Shown here: piece after piece, positions 1 through 14,685 of the stretch
Numbering within the stretch: the stretch's first letter is position 1
How the letters are laid out: each line of letters opens with the position of its first letter
NCBI GenBank assembly: GCA_002786065.1
Contig: NHNY01000012.1
Location: 310,001-374,000 of the forward strand
DNA: 64,000 bases
Direction of reading: 5' to 3'
From: Microcyclospora pomicola
Lineage: Eukaryota > Ascomycota > Dothideomycetes > Capnodiales
The notes under the pieces: generated by a model
The model's database searches: none
Told to the model about the DNA's origin: nothing
What the model saw: the letters and a program-made list of their open reading frames with translations, nothing else
Program-made: the position numbers and the translations under genes

Positions 1-1076
1 TCATTGAGCAAATGGTGGCCGAGATGGGCAAACGATGGGCCGAGATCGCCAGACGTCTGCGCGGACGAAGCGACAACGCGGTGAAGAACTGGTGGAATGG
101 CGGCATGAATCGACGAAGACGAAGCAACAACCATCGACGAACAGACTTGGACGTTCAGCAACCTTCCAGCAACAGCAACAACAACAGCTCCAACAACACC
201 AATAATCATAATAATAATCTGGTCCAGCAAGCAGAGCCTATGCAACAACACTTGCCTCCACACCACCATCAAATGCCACAGCAGTTCACACAACATGCCG
301 CTCCACCTATGCCTCAGATGATGCCTCAGCAGTTCTTCGCACATCCCATGTATCATCCGTCGCAGATGGTTCATGGGCTGCAACCGCATATGAGCATTCC
401 ATCGAACATGCCATTGTACCAACGACATCCGAGCCTGGTCGAAACTCCTCTTCCGTCGCCGTCAGCGTTCTCACAACTCTCTGGGGAAGGCGCACCATCA
501 CTCATCTCGGACTGCTCTTCTATCTCCACTCGCTCGCCTCACGACGGCACTTCTCCGATCGAACTTCCTCCACTCTCCGGCTCTCGGGACGAACGACGCC
601 ACTCTTCCGCCCCAATGCTGCGGCTTGGAGTACCTGGAACTTTTGTCTCGGAAGCCGAGTTCCATGGTCAGCAGATGATGATGAAAGCTCGCCACGAGCC
701 GCAGATGATGCACGAAGTGCCTTTCATGCAACAGCAACAGCACTTCCAGCCACAAGCATACCTCCCCTCACAGCCAAGACAGCCATCACCGCTGCAACAT
801 GCGCCAATGATGCCTCCACAGCAATTCCACGTCGTGGCACAACAGATGCAACGAGCAAACCTGTACCCACCACAACAACCGCTACCATCCACACCGATGC
901 AACTTCCAAGCATTTCCAAGATGCCATCGTCGTCAGATGTCAAGCATAACACTGCTTCGGGTACTGGGATCTTCATTGATCCGGCGCTGGATATCCACTC
1001 GCCCGTCGTGGCATCACTATCGACCCCCGATGGCTCACCGAAGGATAAGATGAGCCTATCCAATCTCACTCACTAA
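1..1076 (+). CDS. FlbD-like Myb transcription factor, 3' part only
   Basis: This is the 3' end of a Myb-type DNA-binding protein; the reading frame is open to the left edge (I-E-Q-M-V-A at position 3), so the true start lies outside the window. The first 40 visible residues are the end of a Myb repeat, with the recognition helix GRSDNAVKNWWNG followed by a basic run MNRRRR, which is typical of the Aspergillus FlbD family that promotes conidiation. The rest, about 310 residues, is low-complexity and rich in Gln, Pro, His, Met and Asn (CAA/CAG runs), as expected for an activation region. The stop is TAA at 1074-1076. The family assignment rests on the recognition helix and basic tail; FlbD orthology rather than another two-repeat Myb is probable, not certain. 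Confidence 0.8.
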   Translation, partial: IEQMVAEMGKRWAEIARRLRGRSDNAVKNWWNGGMNRRRRSNNHRRTDLDVQQPSSNSNNNSSNNTNNHNNNLVQQAEPMQQHLPPHHHQMPQQFTQHAAPPMPQMMPQQFFAHPMYHPSQMVHGLQPHMSIPSNMPLYQRHPSLVETPLPSPSAFSQLSGEGAPSLISDCSSISTRSPHDGTSPIELPPLSGSRDERRHSSAPMLRLGVPGTFVSEAEFHGQQMMMKARHEPQMMHEVPFMQQQQHFQPQAYLPSQPRQPSPLQHAPMMPPQQFHVVAQQMQRANLYPPQQPLPSTPMQLPSISKMPSSSDVKHNTASGTGIFIDPALDIHSPVVASLSTPDGSPKDKMSLSNLTH

Positions 1077-3439
1077 TAACGCCACACCACTCGCTGCTGC
1101 GTCTTCTCTTTTGCGACCATTGCGATCTTTGCTCACGTCGCACTACATGTACAATACCCACGTTCTTGGACCCACCTCCTGGATGGTCGAGCTTTCCTTT
1201 CTCAAGTTTCCGTTCCGTCAGGTGTCGAATCACCTGATACGATACCCCATTTGTGCGAAATTTTCTGCTGGCGTTCATAGCGAGAATCGGTTGGAGAAGG
1301 CTACCTGTTTCACCCCAAAAGCCTCGTCCCTGGTTATGGCCGACGAAGGGGTCAGGATGGCCCAGGAGCACTTTGCTCTATTGAGCCTCATGGTGGCTCC
1401 ACTACGGAACAACTACCAAACATACAGTCGTATTGGAAATCCTCGGCTATGGATGATGGCGGCCAATAGAGCTCGCTCCAAGCATGAAACATAATCTTTA
1501 GTTTTACGTCGTTGGAAGAGCCGGCGGATATATATTAATCGATAGACATCTCCAGACCCTGAGCTCAGCTCTCGGCATCGTGGTGTGAAAGCATCACTTT
1601 GTCCAAACCACACTTTCCTACTCTACGCCTTGTACGTGTCACCTGCATGTCATCCTCCTCTCACCGCATTCCCTAGAAAAGCCTACTACGAAGCATGTTG
1701 CTCGATGTCCGCCAGCCACAATGGTCTTCGATGATGCAACGCACATCAAACTTGCAAGCTGATGCCGATCCTCGTTTCGCCTGCTTCACCCCCATTATTC
1801 GCTTAGAGTCATCCCTCCTTCAACCCTTGCCTTCCCCACGAACGCCTCGACGCGACTACTGCATTAGTTCTCCACCTCCTAACCGTGCACATCGCTTCGC
1901 ATCGAACGGAGCCCTTTACTTTTTCTCCCCTCACGTCACACATACATACTCCGCACAACAATCATGCATGTAACGCTTCACTAAATGTCTTGCCACGAGC
2001 GCCAACTGATATAACCAACCTACCTCACACCAGTAACTCCCCCAGCCCACCCAATCCTTCATCCGTGTACGCAGCTCACATCCCCCGATACTGCCACCCC
2101 GATACAGTACTTCTCGGCGTAGTCCCGACACCTCACAATCTCCACCCCTCGCTCCAGACGTCCGCGCCGTCGCCGTGCGAGGGACGATGGAGCGCACGCC
2201 TCGACCGCGCCAAAGCCAATTCTCTGCCAACGGCGCCCGCCAGCGTTGGCAGCCGCAATGCCGCAACGCTGGCTTTGCCTTCCCGTGGTCCGGCAATGCG
2301 ATTGCGAGCGGATGCGTAACGGTCGCGTGAGAGGCTGTTTGGTCTCGTCGATCGGGCGAGCTGCCCCTGTGTACTAACTCTCTGGTACGAAACGGACGAT
2401 TCACAGACAAGTCTTGATGTGAAGCAGGGACGCCGTGACGCTTGTACATAGGCACGACGCCCGGCAAAAGAGCGAACTCCGCTAGCTGAGTTGGGCCGCC
2501 GAACGGTCGTTTCCGGCTTCGTCGCCTCGCTAAAGCGGTTCTCGGTCGTTGAGATCGTGGGCGCGTCTGAGACATGTACGGTGAAACGTCGGTACGTAGC
2601 CGTAGCCGTGAACGCTGCTGAGTGCGTGACTCGTGCAGAACCGACCGGACACGGCTAAGTACGCGGTTTCGACGTTTGACGTTCGAAACATGAGGTAGAC
2701 CGTAGGTGGGTATCCGATTCCGACCCCTGGATTGATGGCAGCTGAGCTGAGCTGAGCTAGCTGACTCGGGGTGAGAGGCTCGGCTGTTGGGGATTGGTAT
2801 CCCACGAGTCATGTGGAATGACTACTTGACATTCTTCAATGCGCGGTGATGGAACCTGCCATTGGATGTGACTGTGAGAGACGCTATGCTGTCTCATGAC
2901 AGATGAAACATCGCGTACGTTGCGAGAAGCGCTGGCCTGCAGATCCAATGCCATGCCTCACTGTCTGTCTGACGACTTCATCATGACCAGACTTCACGAG
3001 ACACCTTGCAACTTGATGGCGCTGCGAGGTGGTTGTGCAAGGTTCCATATGATGAAGTTCGGAAGGCACACGGGATGTCGAGTAAGGACGCAAGGCGGTT
3101 CACCATGTCGTCCGCAGTGGCATGTCTCCAAGGGCACCTAATTGTCTTAGCTTGATCACCGAGATCCACCCTCGTGCATTGAGATGATATTGATCATCGA
3201 GTCGTCAGTATATGCTAAGGTACGTTATCTGTGTGTGGAGTTCCAGGCTACGAGATGTGATGGAGTAGACTTTCAGTGCATTCACATCTACCAATCCAGC
3301 TGCGGGACTAAGCACGTCAAGTCTGCACGAGGCGAAGAAAGGAGGATCGGAAAGAAGTCTTAAGGTATCTTGTTCAATGTACGCCGTACGCTAATTCCCA
3401 CAGATCTCTTACAAGGCTACATCCGCTCAAGAAACATGT
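1077..3439. other. Intergenic, 2.4 kb
   Basis: No supportable gene was found. The stretch probably holds the 3' UTR of the Myb gene and the 3' flank of the O-GlcNAc transferase gene, since the two converge. From about 1600 to 2120 the plus strand is CT-rich, and from 2130 to 2700 it is CpG-rich. A short run of GAGCT units lies near 2741-2758. A 293-codon minus-strand frame (1931-2812) is open but has no recognisable domain and an Arg/Ser-rich composition typical of a chance frame. Confidence 0.5.
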
Positions 3440-6400
3440 CTATACAGTTTCCTGAAGAGTGTCACTCCTTCGTTCCACCGTCTCATCGGTTGCTAGCCAT
3501 ATATCGCCACCCTCGCCATTGACCCAATGCTGCCACGCGCGCTCATACGCCTCTTCGAGATCGCGCACCCAGCGTTGCGTGTCGAACAACGCGCTCGTCC
3601 ACCGAGCATGATAAAGCATCTTGCGCAGCTCCATCAACTGGCCGACACCCTGGCCTTGGCAGCCCGGGGGATACGTGAGCCCTTTGCCGAGCGCGACGGC
3701 TTTCTCTTCGTAGTCGTCTTCGGAAGTGGCGATGAGATCTTTGGCGGCGCGAGCGCCCTCGTCGGTCTTGGGAAGGGCGCCCTTGAGGATGCTGGCGGCC
3801 ATGCGGCTGCACATCTTGTATGCGTAGCGAGGGAGGGTGAGCAACGGTGTACCGCTCCAGAGAACGTCGGCAGCGGTGGTGTGGGCGTTGCATTCAGCGG
3901 TATCGAGGACGACATCGCAAATGCGGGCACGTGAGATGTGGAGATGTTTTGGGGCGACGTCAGTGAAAATGACGCGCGAGGCAACATTGGGGCCTGCCCA
4001 TTGTCGCGCAGTTGCAAGCAGGTGAGATTCGCCCAGATCGGGGAAGCGGAGGAGCCAGAGGATCGAGTCTGGCACTCGAGCGAGGATGCGTAGCCAAGTC
4101 CGAAATGTCGTAGGATCGATCTGGATGAAGCTGTCAGTGATGTATGCGAAACAAAGAACGTGGCACGACATACCTTGTAGAGCTGGTTGAAATTACCAAA
4201 GATGATAGTCTCGTCAGAGATGTGCGGGAAAAGCTCTTTGCGCATCAGCCATCGACGAGACTGCTCATCTTCCCAGCTCACACGCTTCTCACGAGCATCC
4301 GGCGCGCTCTGCTTGTGATCGCAACAGAAGAAGGTGTCCCGGCAGTAGATGATGTTCTCTCCGTACACCCACTCCTCATTTTCGGACCCATTGTTCTCAT
4401 CTACGATCTGATCCTCGATGTCCACGTTCCGGCGCCACGGTCGAAGAGTGGACGGCGGTATGGCTGTTTCATCAGCCAACAAGTAGTCACACCATTCAGC
4501 TCCCAGTGTGCCAGCGAAACCCATAAACGACATCTGGATGGGCGCAGGTCTTGCAGCGAAGACCTCGTTCCTAGCCCCGCGAGTGTAGCCATTGAGATTG
4601 ACCAGAATATGGATGCCGTCCTGTACGATTTGATTGATGAGGTACTCAGCGGACCAACCTGAAGCGTCATGAAACACTGGAGCCTCTTTTTGGATCTGAA
4701 GACGATGTACGGAATTGTCGCTCGCAGTGGTAGCATAGCAGTATGCTTCGACACGACCGACATCGTGTAAGCCGAAGACAGATTGCATCAGATGTGCTAG
4801 CGGGTGATTGTTGAAGTCAGACGAGACGTAGCCGACTCGCAAGACTGGCGCCGGGGGTTTGGGTGGCGGAAAGACCTGTCTTGGTAGCCACGGCGCTCGC
4901 AATGTAAGCACCGAAATGCGTAATCCATTGCGCTGCGAGATGAGACGGATCTGCTTCGCGGACATCGGACACGTAAAGGTGTGGAAAGGCAGCACCGTCG
5001 GAGCAGATGGGACCGTCAGCGCAGCAGGAAGCTGCGGTCTGTCATAACTTGCCGATGCTCGCGGCTTGTTTCTCACATAGAGATCGTGATACCATTGCCA
5101 GGTGAGACATCTCGTAGCTCGCTCAATGAGCCTGACCGCACGAGCGCCTTGCCATTTCTGCTGTGACCACTTAGCAAAAGTCCCTCGTAGACTTCTCTGA
5201 CGGCTCTCAACCTCTTCAGGTAGGCCCCCCGTCAACGACATTTGGCGGAGCAGCTCTTGCAGGAGCCCAACAGATAGAGTGCCCGAACCCCAATTCTCGC
5301 CATCAATGAGTTGCTTCTCCACAATATTGACGACTCTTTTGATCCACCCAGAGCTGGTAGATCCGGCTTGTCGGGCATCAAGAGGCATGTTATACTCGTC
5401 AACGTGCCATTGATCCCGTCTTCCTCCGTCTGCAGCTATGCCGCCGCGAGCTTGCCAATTGCACACCGAATTCAAGGCATTGGCTAGACCGCAGACCGCT
5501 TCTGCGAAGTCGGGACTGACTTCCACGGCGCGTTTGTAATATACGATTGCATCACTGATGCGTCCTTTATCCTTGACTGCATTTGCGAGATTTGCAAGAG
5601 CAATGTCGAATTTGCCGTCGCATTTGACAGCACGTTCATACATATTGATAGCAGCATCCAATTGACCTATATCTTTCAACAGACTTCCCAGATTTGTGTA
5701 GAGATGAGCATGGTGTTGATCCAGTTGCAGGCCGTAATTGTAGTACTGCAATGCCAGCGCGATCCCGCTTCCTGGAATGACACCTGGGATTTCCGGTTTG
5801 GCATGACGCTGTGCAGAAGAGATAGTCTGTTGCACACTCGCCAGAAGGATGCCAACATTATTCGCCGTCGACGGGCTTGGCTGCAATGCAAGAGAGAGGT
5901 AGTACAGCGCTAGGATATCCCGAACGCCACAAGCCAGCGGAGTGACTCCAGCGGATCTATTACTATTGGACATGCCATCTTGATAGATTTTGGCCAGCGA
6001 TAGAAGAGAATTGCTGGTGGTCGAAATGACTGCCTTCCTGGCCAAACTTTGCGGACCGCCAGCGACATGCTGCAAGCCCGGCAACTCGCCAAAATATGGG
6101 AAGCATAGCTTGGCGGTAGTAAGTGCTTGGTCCGGCGTGAGCAGGATGGGTTCTGTGCTCGGACCCGATTCCAGCCCTGATCCTGGCGTGCGCCCATGAA
6201 ATCTGGAAGAGACCATACTCAGAATATGCCTCACCAAACTCTGGATCCCGTTCCATCGCCTTCCCGCTGCGATCAGCACAGCATCTTCGAAAGCATGTGC
6301 GGCTCCGCTGTTGTCGCCCAAACCGTAGAGCATGTTGCCCTTTGCATGGATCAATGCGAGAATCCTGCCGTTGTCAGAAGCAGGTATAGCAAACAGACTT

Positions 6401-8385
6401 AGCCCAGAACCTGGATCTGGTGCGCCTAAATTGCTTCGAGCTTCACCACGTGAGTGGTCACCATCTGCATCATAATCATACAGAATGCGATCCGATTGTT
6501 CAGAACGGGAAGGAGAACGGCTCGCTATGGAGGAGCTCTCACTTTGTGGATCTGACACCTTGAGAAGATCTCTGCCAGATTTTGCATTTCGCAAAGCTTG
6601 CTCCACATCCTCAATGACCTGGATTGCATCACGACTTCGATGGTCGTTGCAAAGAAGACCGACGAGGTGTTCCACAGCTTCGAAGTGACTCGGAGCGGAC
6701 TCGATGACTTTCCTCCAGTGAACCTCGGCGTCTTTCTTTCGACCCAAGGCAAGTAATGTCGCAGCCAAACTCGACGTGGCCTCCAAATGGCTCGAATCCA
6801 GTTCTAAGACTTTGGTATACCAGCGCAGTGCCTTGTTATAGCTCCCGAGGCCATAAGCGAGGCATCCACCAAGATGCATGCCATCTGTCCAGGTCCAATC
6901 TGACCGCTGGCAAAGTTGAGTGATGTGCGAAAGAGCGACAGCTGCACGAGATTGGGGTGAGTTATCCAGCGGTGGTTCGGTAACGATTGGAACGATAGAG
7001 GAACCAGAGGAGCGTCTGAGCGCATGATATCTGTCATCTTGATCTTTCACAGCTGCTGGCCATTGCTGGTGCTGCGAATCATAGCCGTGTGACGACCGCC
7101 TCTGGTACTCGTTGTCCGTAGATTGTACGCCACTCGGAGACCATTGCGGGTGCGATTCTTGCTCTCCTCCCCGCACCGTAACTGTGTCAGAGTGAGTAAG
7201 TGGTGGCTTGTCAAACTCACCTTCTGCGAGCCGGTGTCCTTCAGAATGCGTTCGGCGAGTCCGTGGTCTCAATGAAGAGACAGTCGAAGAAACTTTCGGT
7301 GGTTTGGGATAGAAGACAGGCCGATTGGCAACGTTTGAGGCCGAGGAATGGCGGCTCGCGGCATTTTGCCGCCGAGTATGTTGTATGTATGCCAGAAGAT
7401 CTCGGTATTGTTGCAACGCCCATGCAAACACTTGTTCGCGTTGTTTCCCGTTTGGCGATGACGACCCGTATTCAGCCTCTACATCAAGACTGGGCAGGGC
7501 ATTTGAGAACTGAACATTGTGGTGGCCCATTTGCTGCTCGTTATGCGACACTCGGCCGCTGCCATTCGGTGTCATGTCACCATGCAATCCATCATAGCTC
7601 AGGGAAGGATCTCCCACGCCATGCGGATATGGGGGCGAGGTTTGGTTGGCATAACGATGCACATCTCCGTGAGGCACTTCATGACCATATGGTGGTGTCT
7701 GCACCTGCCGATAAAGATGCGGCGTGTGCTGGTAAACGTGAGCATCAGACAACGACCGCGTCCAATTTGCTGCTTGGTGGTTGTAGTAACGGGGATCGCG
7801 TAGTGCAGCTGGTCGATACGGGACATAAGTACCGTCATGCCAGTACGGCCCATATGGTCCACTCCCTAGTCCTCCTGAAGCCGTTGGACCTAGATACTGC
7901 ATTGATGGTTGTATCACACTCGGGACTGTCTGAAAGAAATGCTGCGCACTCATATGTTGTGTAGGCATCTGATACAACATCGAGTCCATCACGGGAAAGG
8001 GATGTTGAGGCTGCTGGAATTGTGGAGGAGGCCAGGGAGAGTTCATCGGACCGTGCCATGTCGAGGCACTGTTCTGACGCTGGAGTTGTTGGTGCTGCGC
8101 GAAAGTGCGCTTCGACGGAGTAGTGGAAGCCTGCTGCACCCGAGCTATCGAACCGTTTTGCATCGGGAGTAGCTGATGCTTCTGGGGCTGGCCACCCTCC
8201 GCCGATGCATCATAACCAGCATTCAGAGTTCCATGTGGAGTTTTCCGACGAAGAGAGTTCTCTACACGCGGCATTTGGTCACCACTCTCGACGTGGTCCT
8301 GACCATGGACCCACTGGTGGGTGACTTGATGGATGGGTAAAGCATACTGCTGGGCCAGCTGAGGCATCGGTACCGGCGCACTCAT
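3440..8385 (-). CDS. O-GlcNAc transferase (GT41), TPR plus catalytic domain
   Basis: The protein is predicted to transfer N-acetylglucosamine from UDP-GlcNAc to Ser/Thr of nuclear and cytosolic proteins. It has two exons, 4174-8385 and 3440-4120; the 53 nt intron (GTATGT...CAG, phase 0) joins F-N-Q-L-Y-K to I-D-P-T-T-F, and the total is about 1630 aa. Residues 1-500 are disordered and rich in Gln, Pro and His. TPR-like helices lie near 505-590 and 880-980. The catalytic part starts near 1180 with V-G-Y-V-S-S-D-F-N-N-H-P; His1194 matches the active-site His of the human enzyme. Lys1404, just before the intron, matches the catalytic Lys of the human motif NQLYKIDP. The UDP-binding block ECNAHTTAADVLWSGTP is also present. 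I chose the ATG at 8385 because the frame further upstream has only a GTG. The length is usual for filamentous fungal OGTs. Confidence 0.93.
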
Positions 8386-11333
8386 GGTGGCAGCGTTCTT
8401 CAGCACCAGTCACTTAACGTTGCGAGTACCTGACGCTTGAGGGCATGAATCTATGCCTTCGCCGGCGCTGCGTCATCTCGCTGCCCTATTTCGAGTGGAA
8501 GCGTTCAAGCCTCGACGTTGTCCCCGAGAGATGCTGCGAATGCTACTTCTTTCCAACTCCCTCTCTGATTGTGTGTTCCACATGTACCTTGCCAGCTGTC
8601 GTTCTTGAGAGCTTTTCACGGCATCCAAGCAAGTCTTAAAGCAGCCAGCCGATATCTCAATTCACTGGAGGTGTCGCGAATAATGCAATGTGCCGACGCA
8701 TGTATTTGACAGTCGTTGCTTGTTCGGATACGTGCAGAAGATTACCGGGAGCGAGTAGCGGGTAGAATGTTGCTGTAAAGAATCGAAGGCCCGGACAGGC
8801 TATGGTATCGAGGATATGCTGGCAGCCGGACGACAAGCCTCGACAGCGCTCGGCCTCAGCACAGGAAGGGAAAGGCTGAAGGCGATGTTTTTCTGCACTT
8901 TCCCGTCGTCGTACGTGGGCCGGGTCCAAATGGCAGGTCGGGTGTCGCAGCGGTCACATGTAGTGTTTCGGCGGCCCAGCTTATCGGGAGACGGCCAAGA
9001 ATGAGGAAGCGTAGGAGAAGAAGGACTGAAAGCGTGACCGGAGCTTGAACCCGACACGGCAGAACATCGGTAGCGACAGCTACCAGACCAGCAGTAGAGA
9101 CACGACGTGTGTGTATCTGGCGGGATGTAGGTATGGATATGGATATGTAGTCGACAAGGCCAGGTAGAGAAGTTGAGGAGGATGTTCAGTAACATGGCAG
9201 GACCCACCAATGGCGCTGCGGACATGCTCGCTGGCGTACAGCGCAAGGATCCACCGCAGCCGCGTGGAGAGAGTTGGTGCCAGGTGGGCGCAGTCTACTC
9301 GCAGCCGTCGACGGATAAGAATGGAGCCAGCAAACCTACCATCTATTTCAACCCATGCAACACCCTACAGTGTAGCATCGTGATCGGTTCCAGCCTTTGC
9401 GATAAGCACTTCAGAGAGATGAACGCTGCTCAATCTCTCGACTGCGTCGATTCTCAAGCTGGACGGTTTGTCTAACATTCTGCTGGACTCGAGTCGGTCA
9501 AGACCTCGGCCAACCACCGTGAAAGCATGTCTGGGCCTACTGCTGATATAGCCAGGTCCCGCCTTGGCCAGTCGATCGTGGTGGCGTACCGTGGCTTAAG
9601 CCGTCAAACCAACGAGCTTTCTACCAGCTGGACCACCAACTTACGACTGATTATCATATCTGCTGTGCTACGCACGGCATAGTGTGTGAGCGTGCTTGCT
9701 CCGACAGACTAAAGCTTGTGTAAGGTATTTGGTGAGCTGTGTCATGTCATGCTGCTTCCCAGGCGGATCCAGAGGTACGTTCACCGCAACTATCCGCCGA
9801 TCCCACACCGTCTCATACCATCGATGGCAGTGCGCAGTGACAACCCACACTTTTACGAAACGGTAGGTTCATGGTGGCAGGCCGTGCTCATCAGCCTTCA
9901 CGAGGAGCCAGGGTCGGGTTCAGGATCCAGCAATCCATCTATGGCTTATGCTTTCCCACTCATCCCCAAGCGAAGCTATGTCGAATTCGGATACATCGCC
10001 AGATTCCAATCACGGATATAGGTCGGGGGTACATGCGTGCAAGTGTCTAAGACTGCCTGTACACCATTTTGACTGGCCAACGAGGCTCTGCAGCCCTGCA
10101 TACTACGTGCAGCGGCACGAGTGACTTCGAGCTTGTGCATGAAGCCCTGCTACGCGATGCTCGACTCTATCCGGTCTGACCGGGTGTGCAGCATAAACCG
10201 GTTGTGACACAAAGATCGAATCGCAGTATGAAGATTCTCCTTGACGCTGACCACGTACCGAAGGCGCAAGTTCCATCATCCTCAATCAAGGGATATCTTG
10301 CGTTTTCATCTGAAGGGGCATCTCCGTTCGCTAGTCATGTGCACATTCGCTGCGTGCAATCTGTCGTGTGCTCAGTCTCAGCTGTCTTCGCAGCTGCACT
10401 TTCTGCTCAGCGCTGGATTACCGCTTGAGCTAGTGCAGCCTTGCATGATACCTTGTCTGTACATGCACAGAGCACAGGAGACTCTGATGCGCTCAATATG
10501 ATCCTTGCTAACATCTTCTTAACATGTATGTAGCTGCCTTGATGCAACATGCAGTGTCGTCGACTTTGGGTTCGTGTTCTGCACCAGTTGCTGCATTGCC
10601 TAGCGAAGTAGATAGGATCATCTTGTTGGGTTCGCTGTTCCACATCGACTCGATGAACGAACACATCCAAGGCTACTCGAGCGTCAGGAAAGGCATGGCT
10701 TGCCCTTACCAAGGACGCGGTAGTCCAAACATGCGGTCATGAAGGATAAGCCCTCCATTGCTGACCAAGACAGTCTACATTACGCCGTCATCTTGACCAA
10801 AGGCCGACCTACTTCTTGTTTTGCCTCGACCAGCGACCCATTCAAGCTGTGGAGCAAGTGCATGATGAACATTGGCAGGGTTACACCTCGAGGAACGTTC
10901 TTGTATAGTAAGCTCAGGTTGCATTCACTTTTCTTCCGGCATTAGACGTTCAAATTGCCATCGTTTATGTAGCAATGTAGAGGTATCGTGTAATACTGAA
11001 ACTTCGAGGACGAGCATTGCCAGTCGATAAGGTGCTGCAACGTCGGTGCCTTGTTCGATGCATCTAAAGACGATCACGATCAAGTCCCAACGCGATAATT
11101 GATGAGCAGTGGAACATTGTATGTAATACTGGTGGTAGAGTTGCTGTATCTCATGTATCAGTGAGAGGCATGAACTTAGTCAGCATCTGCAACCACTTTA
11201 CGCGCTGCGACGCGTCTCAGGGCGCGATTGCAATGTCCCACACTCTAGCTTGCATCCGCGCCCCCGTTACTGTGTCTTCTTGCAAGACACTTACCATCTT
11301 CATCTTGACCACAAGTCACAGCGCATAGTAAGC
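8386..11333. other. Intergenic, 2.9 kb, divergent promoters
   Basis: This stretch lies between the divergently transcribed OGT and MCM3 genes and is unusually long. Apart from one weak small frame (listed at 9194-9475), nothing was recognised: no RNA gene, no transposase fragment and no long repeat. Short open frames at 9716-10021 and 10524-10742 lack any domain and read like chance frames. Confidence 0.45.
9194..9475 (+). CDS. Possible small protein, 93 aa, five cysteines
   Basis: An ATG-initiated frame of 93 residues starts M-A-G-P-T-N-G-A-A-D. It contains five cysteines (in W-C-Q, P-C-N, Q-C-S, L-C-D and D-C-V). Third codon positions look moderately GC-rich by eye. There is no signal peptide, no membrane segment and no domain I recognise. 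A possible donor site (CAG|GTGGGC) near 9283 could mean that only the first 30 codons are exonic. It may equally be a chance frame in the OGT upstream region, so it is a weak call. Confidence 0.2.
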   Translation: MAGPTNGAADMLAGVQRKDPPQPRGESWCQVGAVYSQPSTDKNGASKPTIYFNPCNTLQCSIVIGSSLCDKHFREMNAAQSLDCVDSQAGRFV

Positions 11334-14015
<2,682 letters not shown>

Positions 14016-14685
14016 ATGATGAGTTACTTTATGATGGGCAGGGGCGATTGAGCAGAGATGAAGCCAAGATCGAGTCCTTTTTGGCAGTAGCATGGGGTTC
14101 AGATGTGGCAATAGGGGGCATAGCATGGCGTTTCTGCTTACTGGCTTGATGATACCTAGGTAGTCGATGAAATGCAGATGAGTTTGGACCATGATTTGAG
14201 TTGTGTCGTTCATGTCATGTCATGCTTTGACGTCGAAGTCCAGTGGAAGATCGAATTTGGCAGCTGATGATCACTCTATACTGTACATCTTTCCATTCGG
14301 TTGAGCATACTACATGTCAGGTCAGGATGTGATGGTTTTGACGGGATGGAGGGGAAGAGGCTCGCTGGTGACAGGGTTGTAGAGCTCAATGGTGAGGGAT
14401 TGAATAGTCCAGTCTCATGGACATGCATGGTATGGCCACAATCGGAGGAGTGCGAGCGTGCAGAGGTCGGAGTGAGATAGCTTTCGTGGCTGTATCTGCC
14501 AGTACGATGGGCACATGTAGCCGGTGGTACTGCAAGGCAAGGAGGTGAAGGGAGAATAACATACGGTGAATTGAGCGATTTGTTGTGGAATCCGGCGAAG
14601 AGAAAGGAGAAAATACAGCGAACTATTTTCGAAGTACAGGATTGGAAAGTCGTGATGACGAGTTTGAAGAAAAGGAGCGCGCGGC
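14016..14685. other. Intergenic between convergent genes, 670 bp
   Basis: Contains the 3' flanks of MCM3 and the 2EXR gene. A perfect 10 bp palindrome TACCTAGGTA lies at 14153-14162. No other feature was seen. Confidence 0.5.

Noticed and set aside
1931-2812. 293-codon minus-strand open frame
   Set aside because: Arg/Ser-rich, no domain, starts and ends in clearly non-coding sequence; its length is explained by CpG-rich composition.
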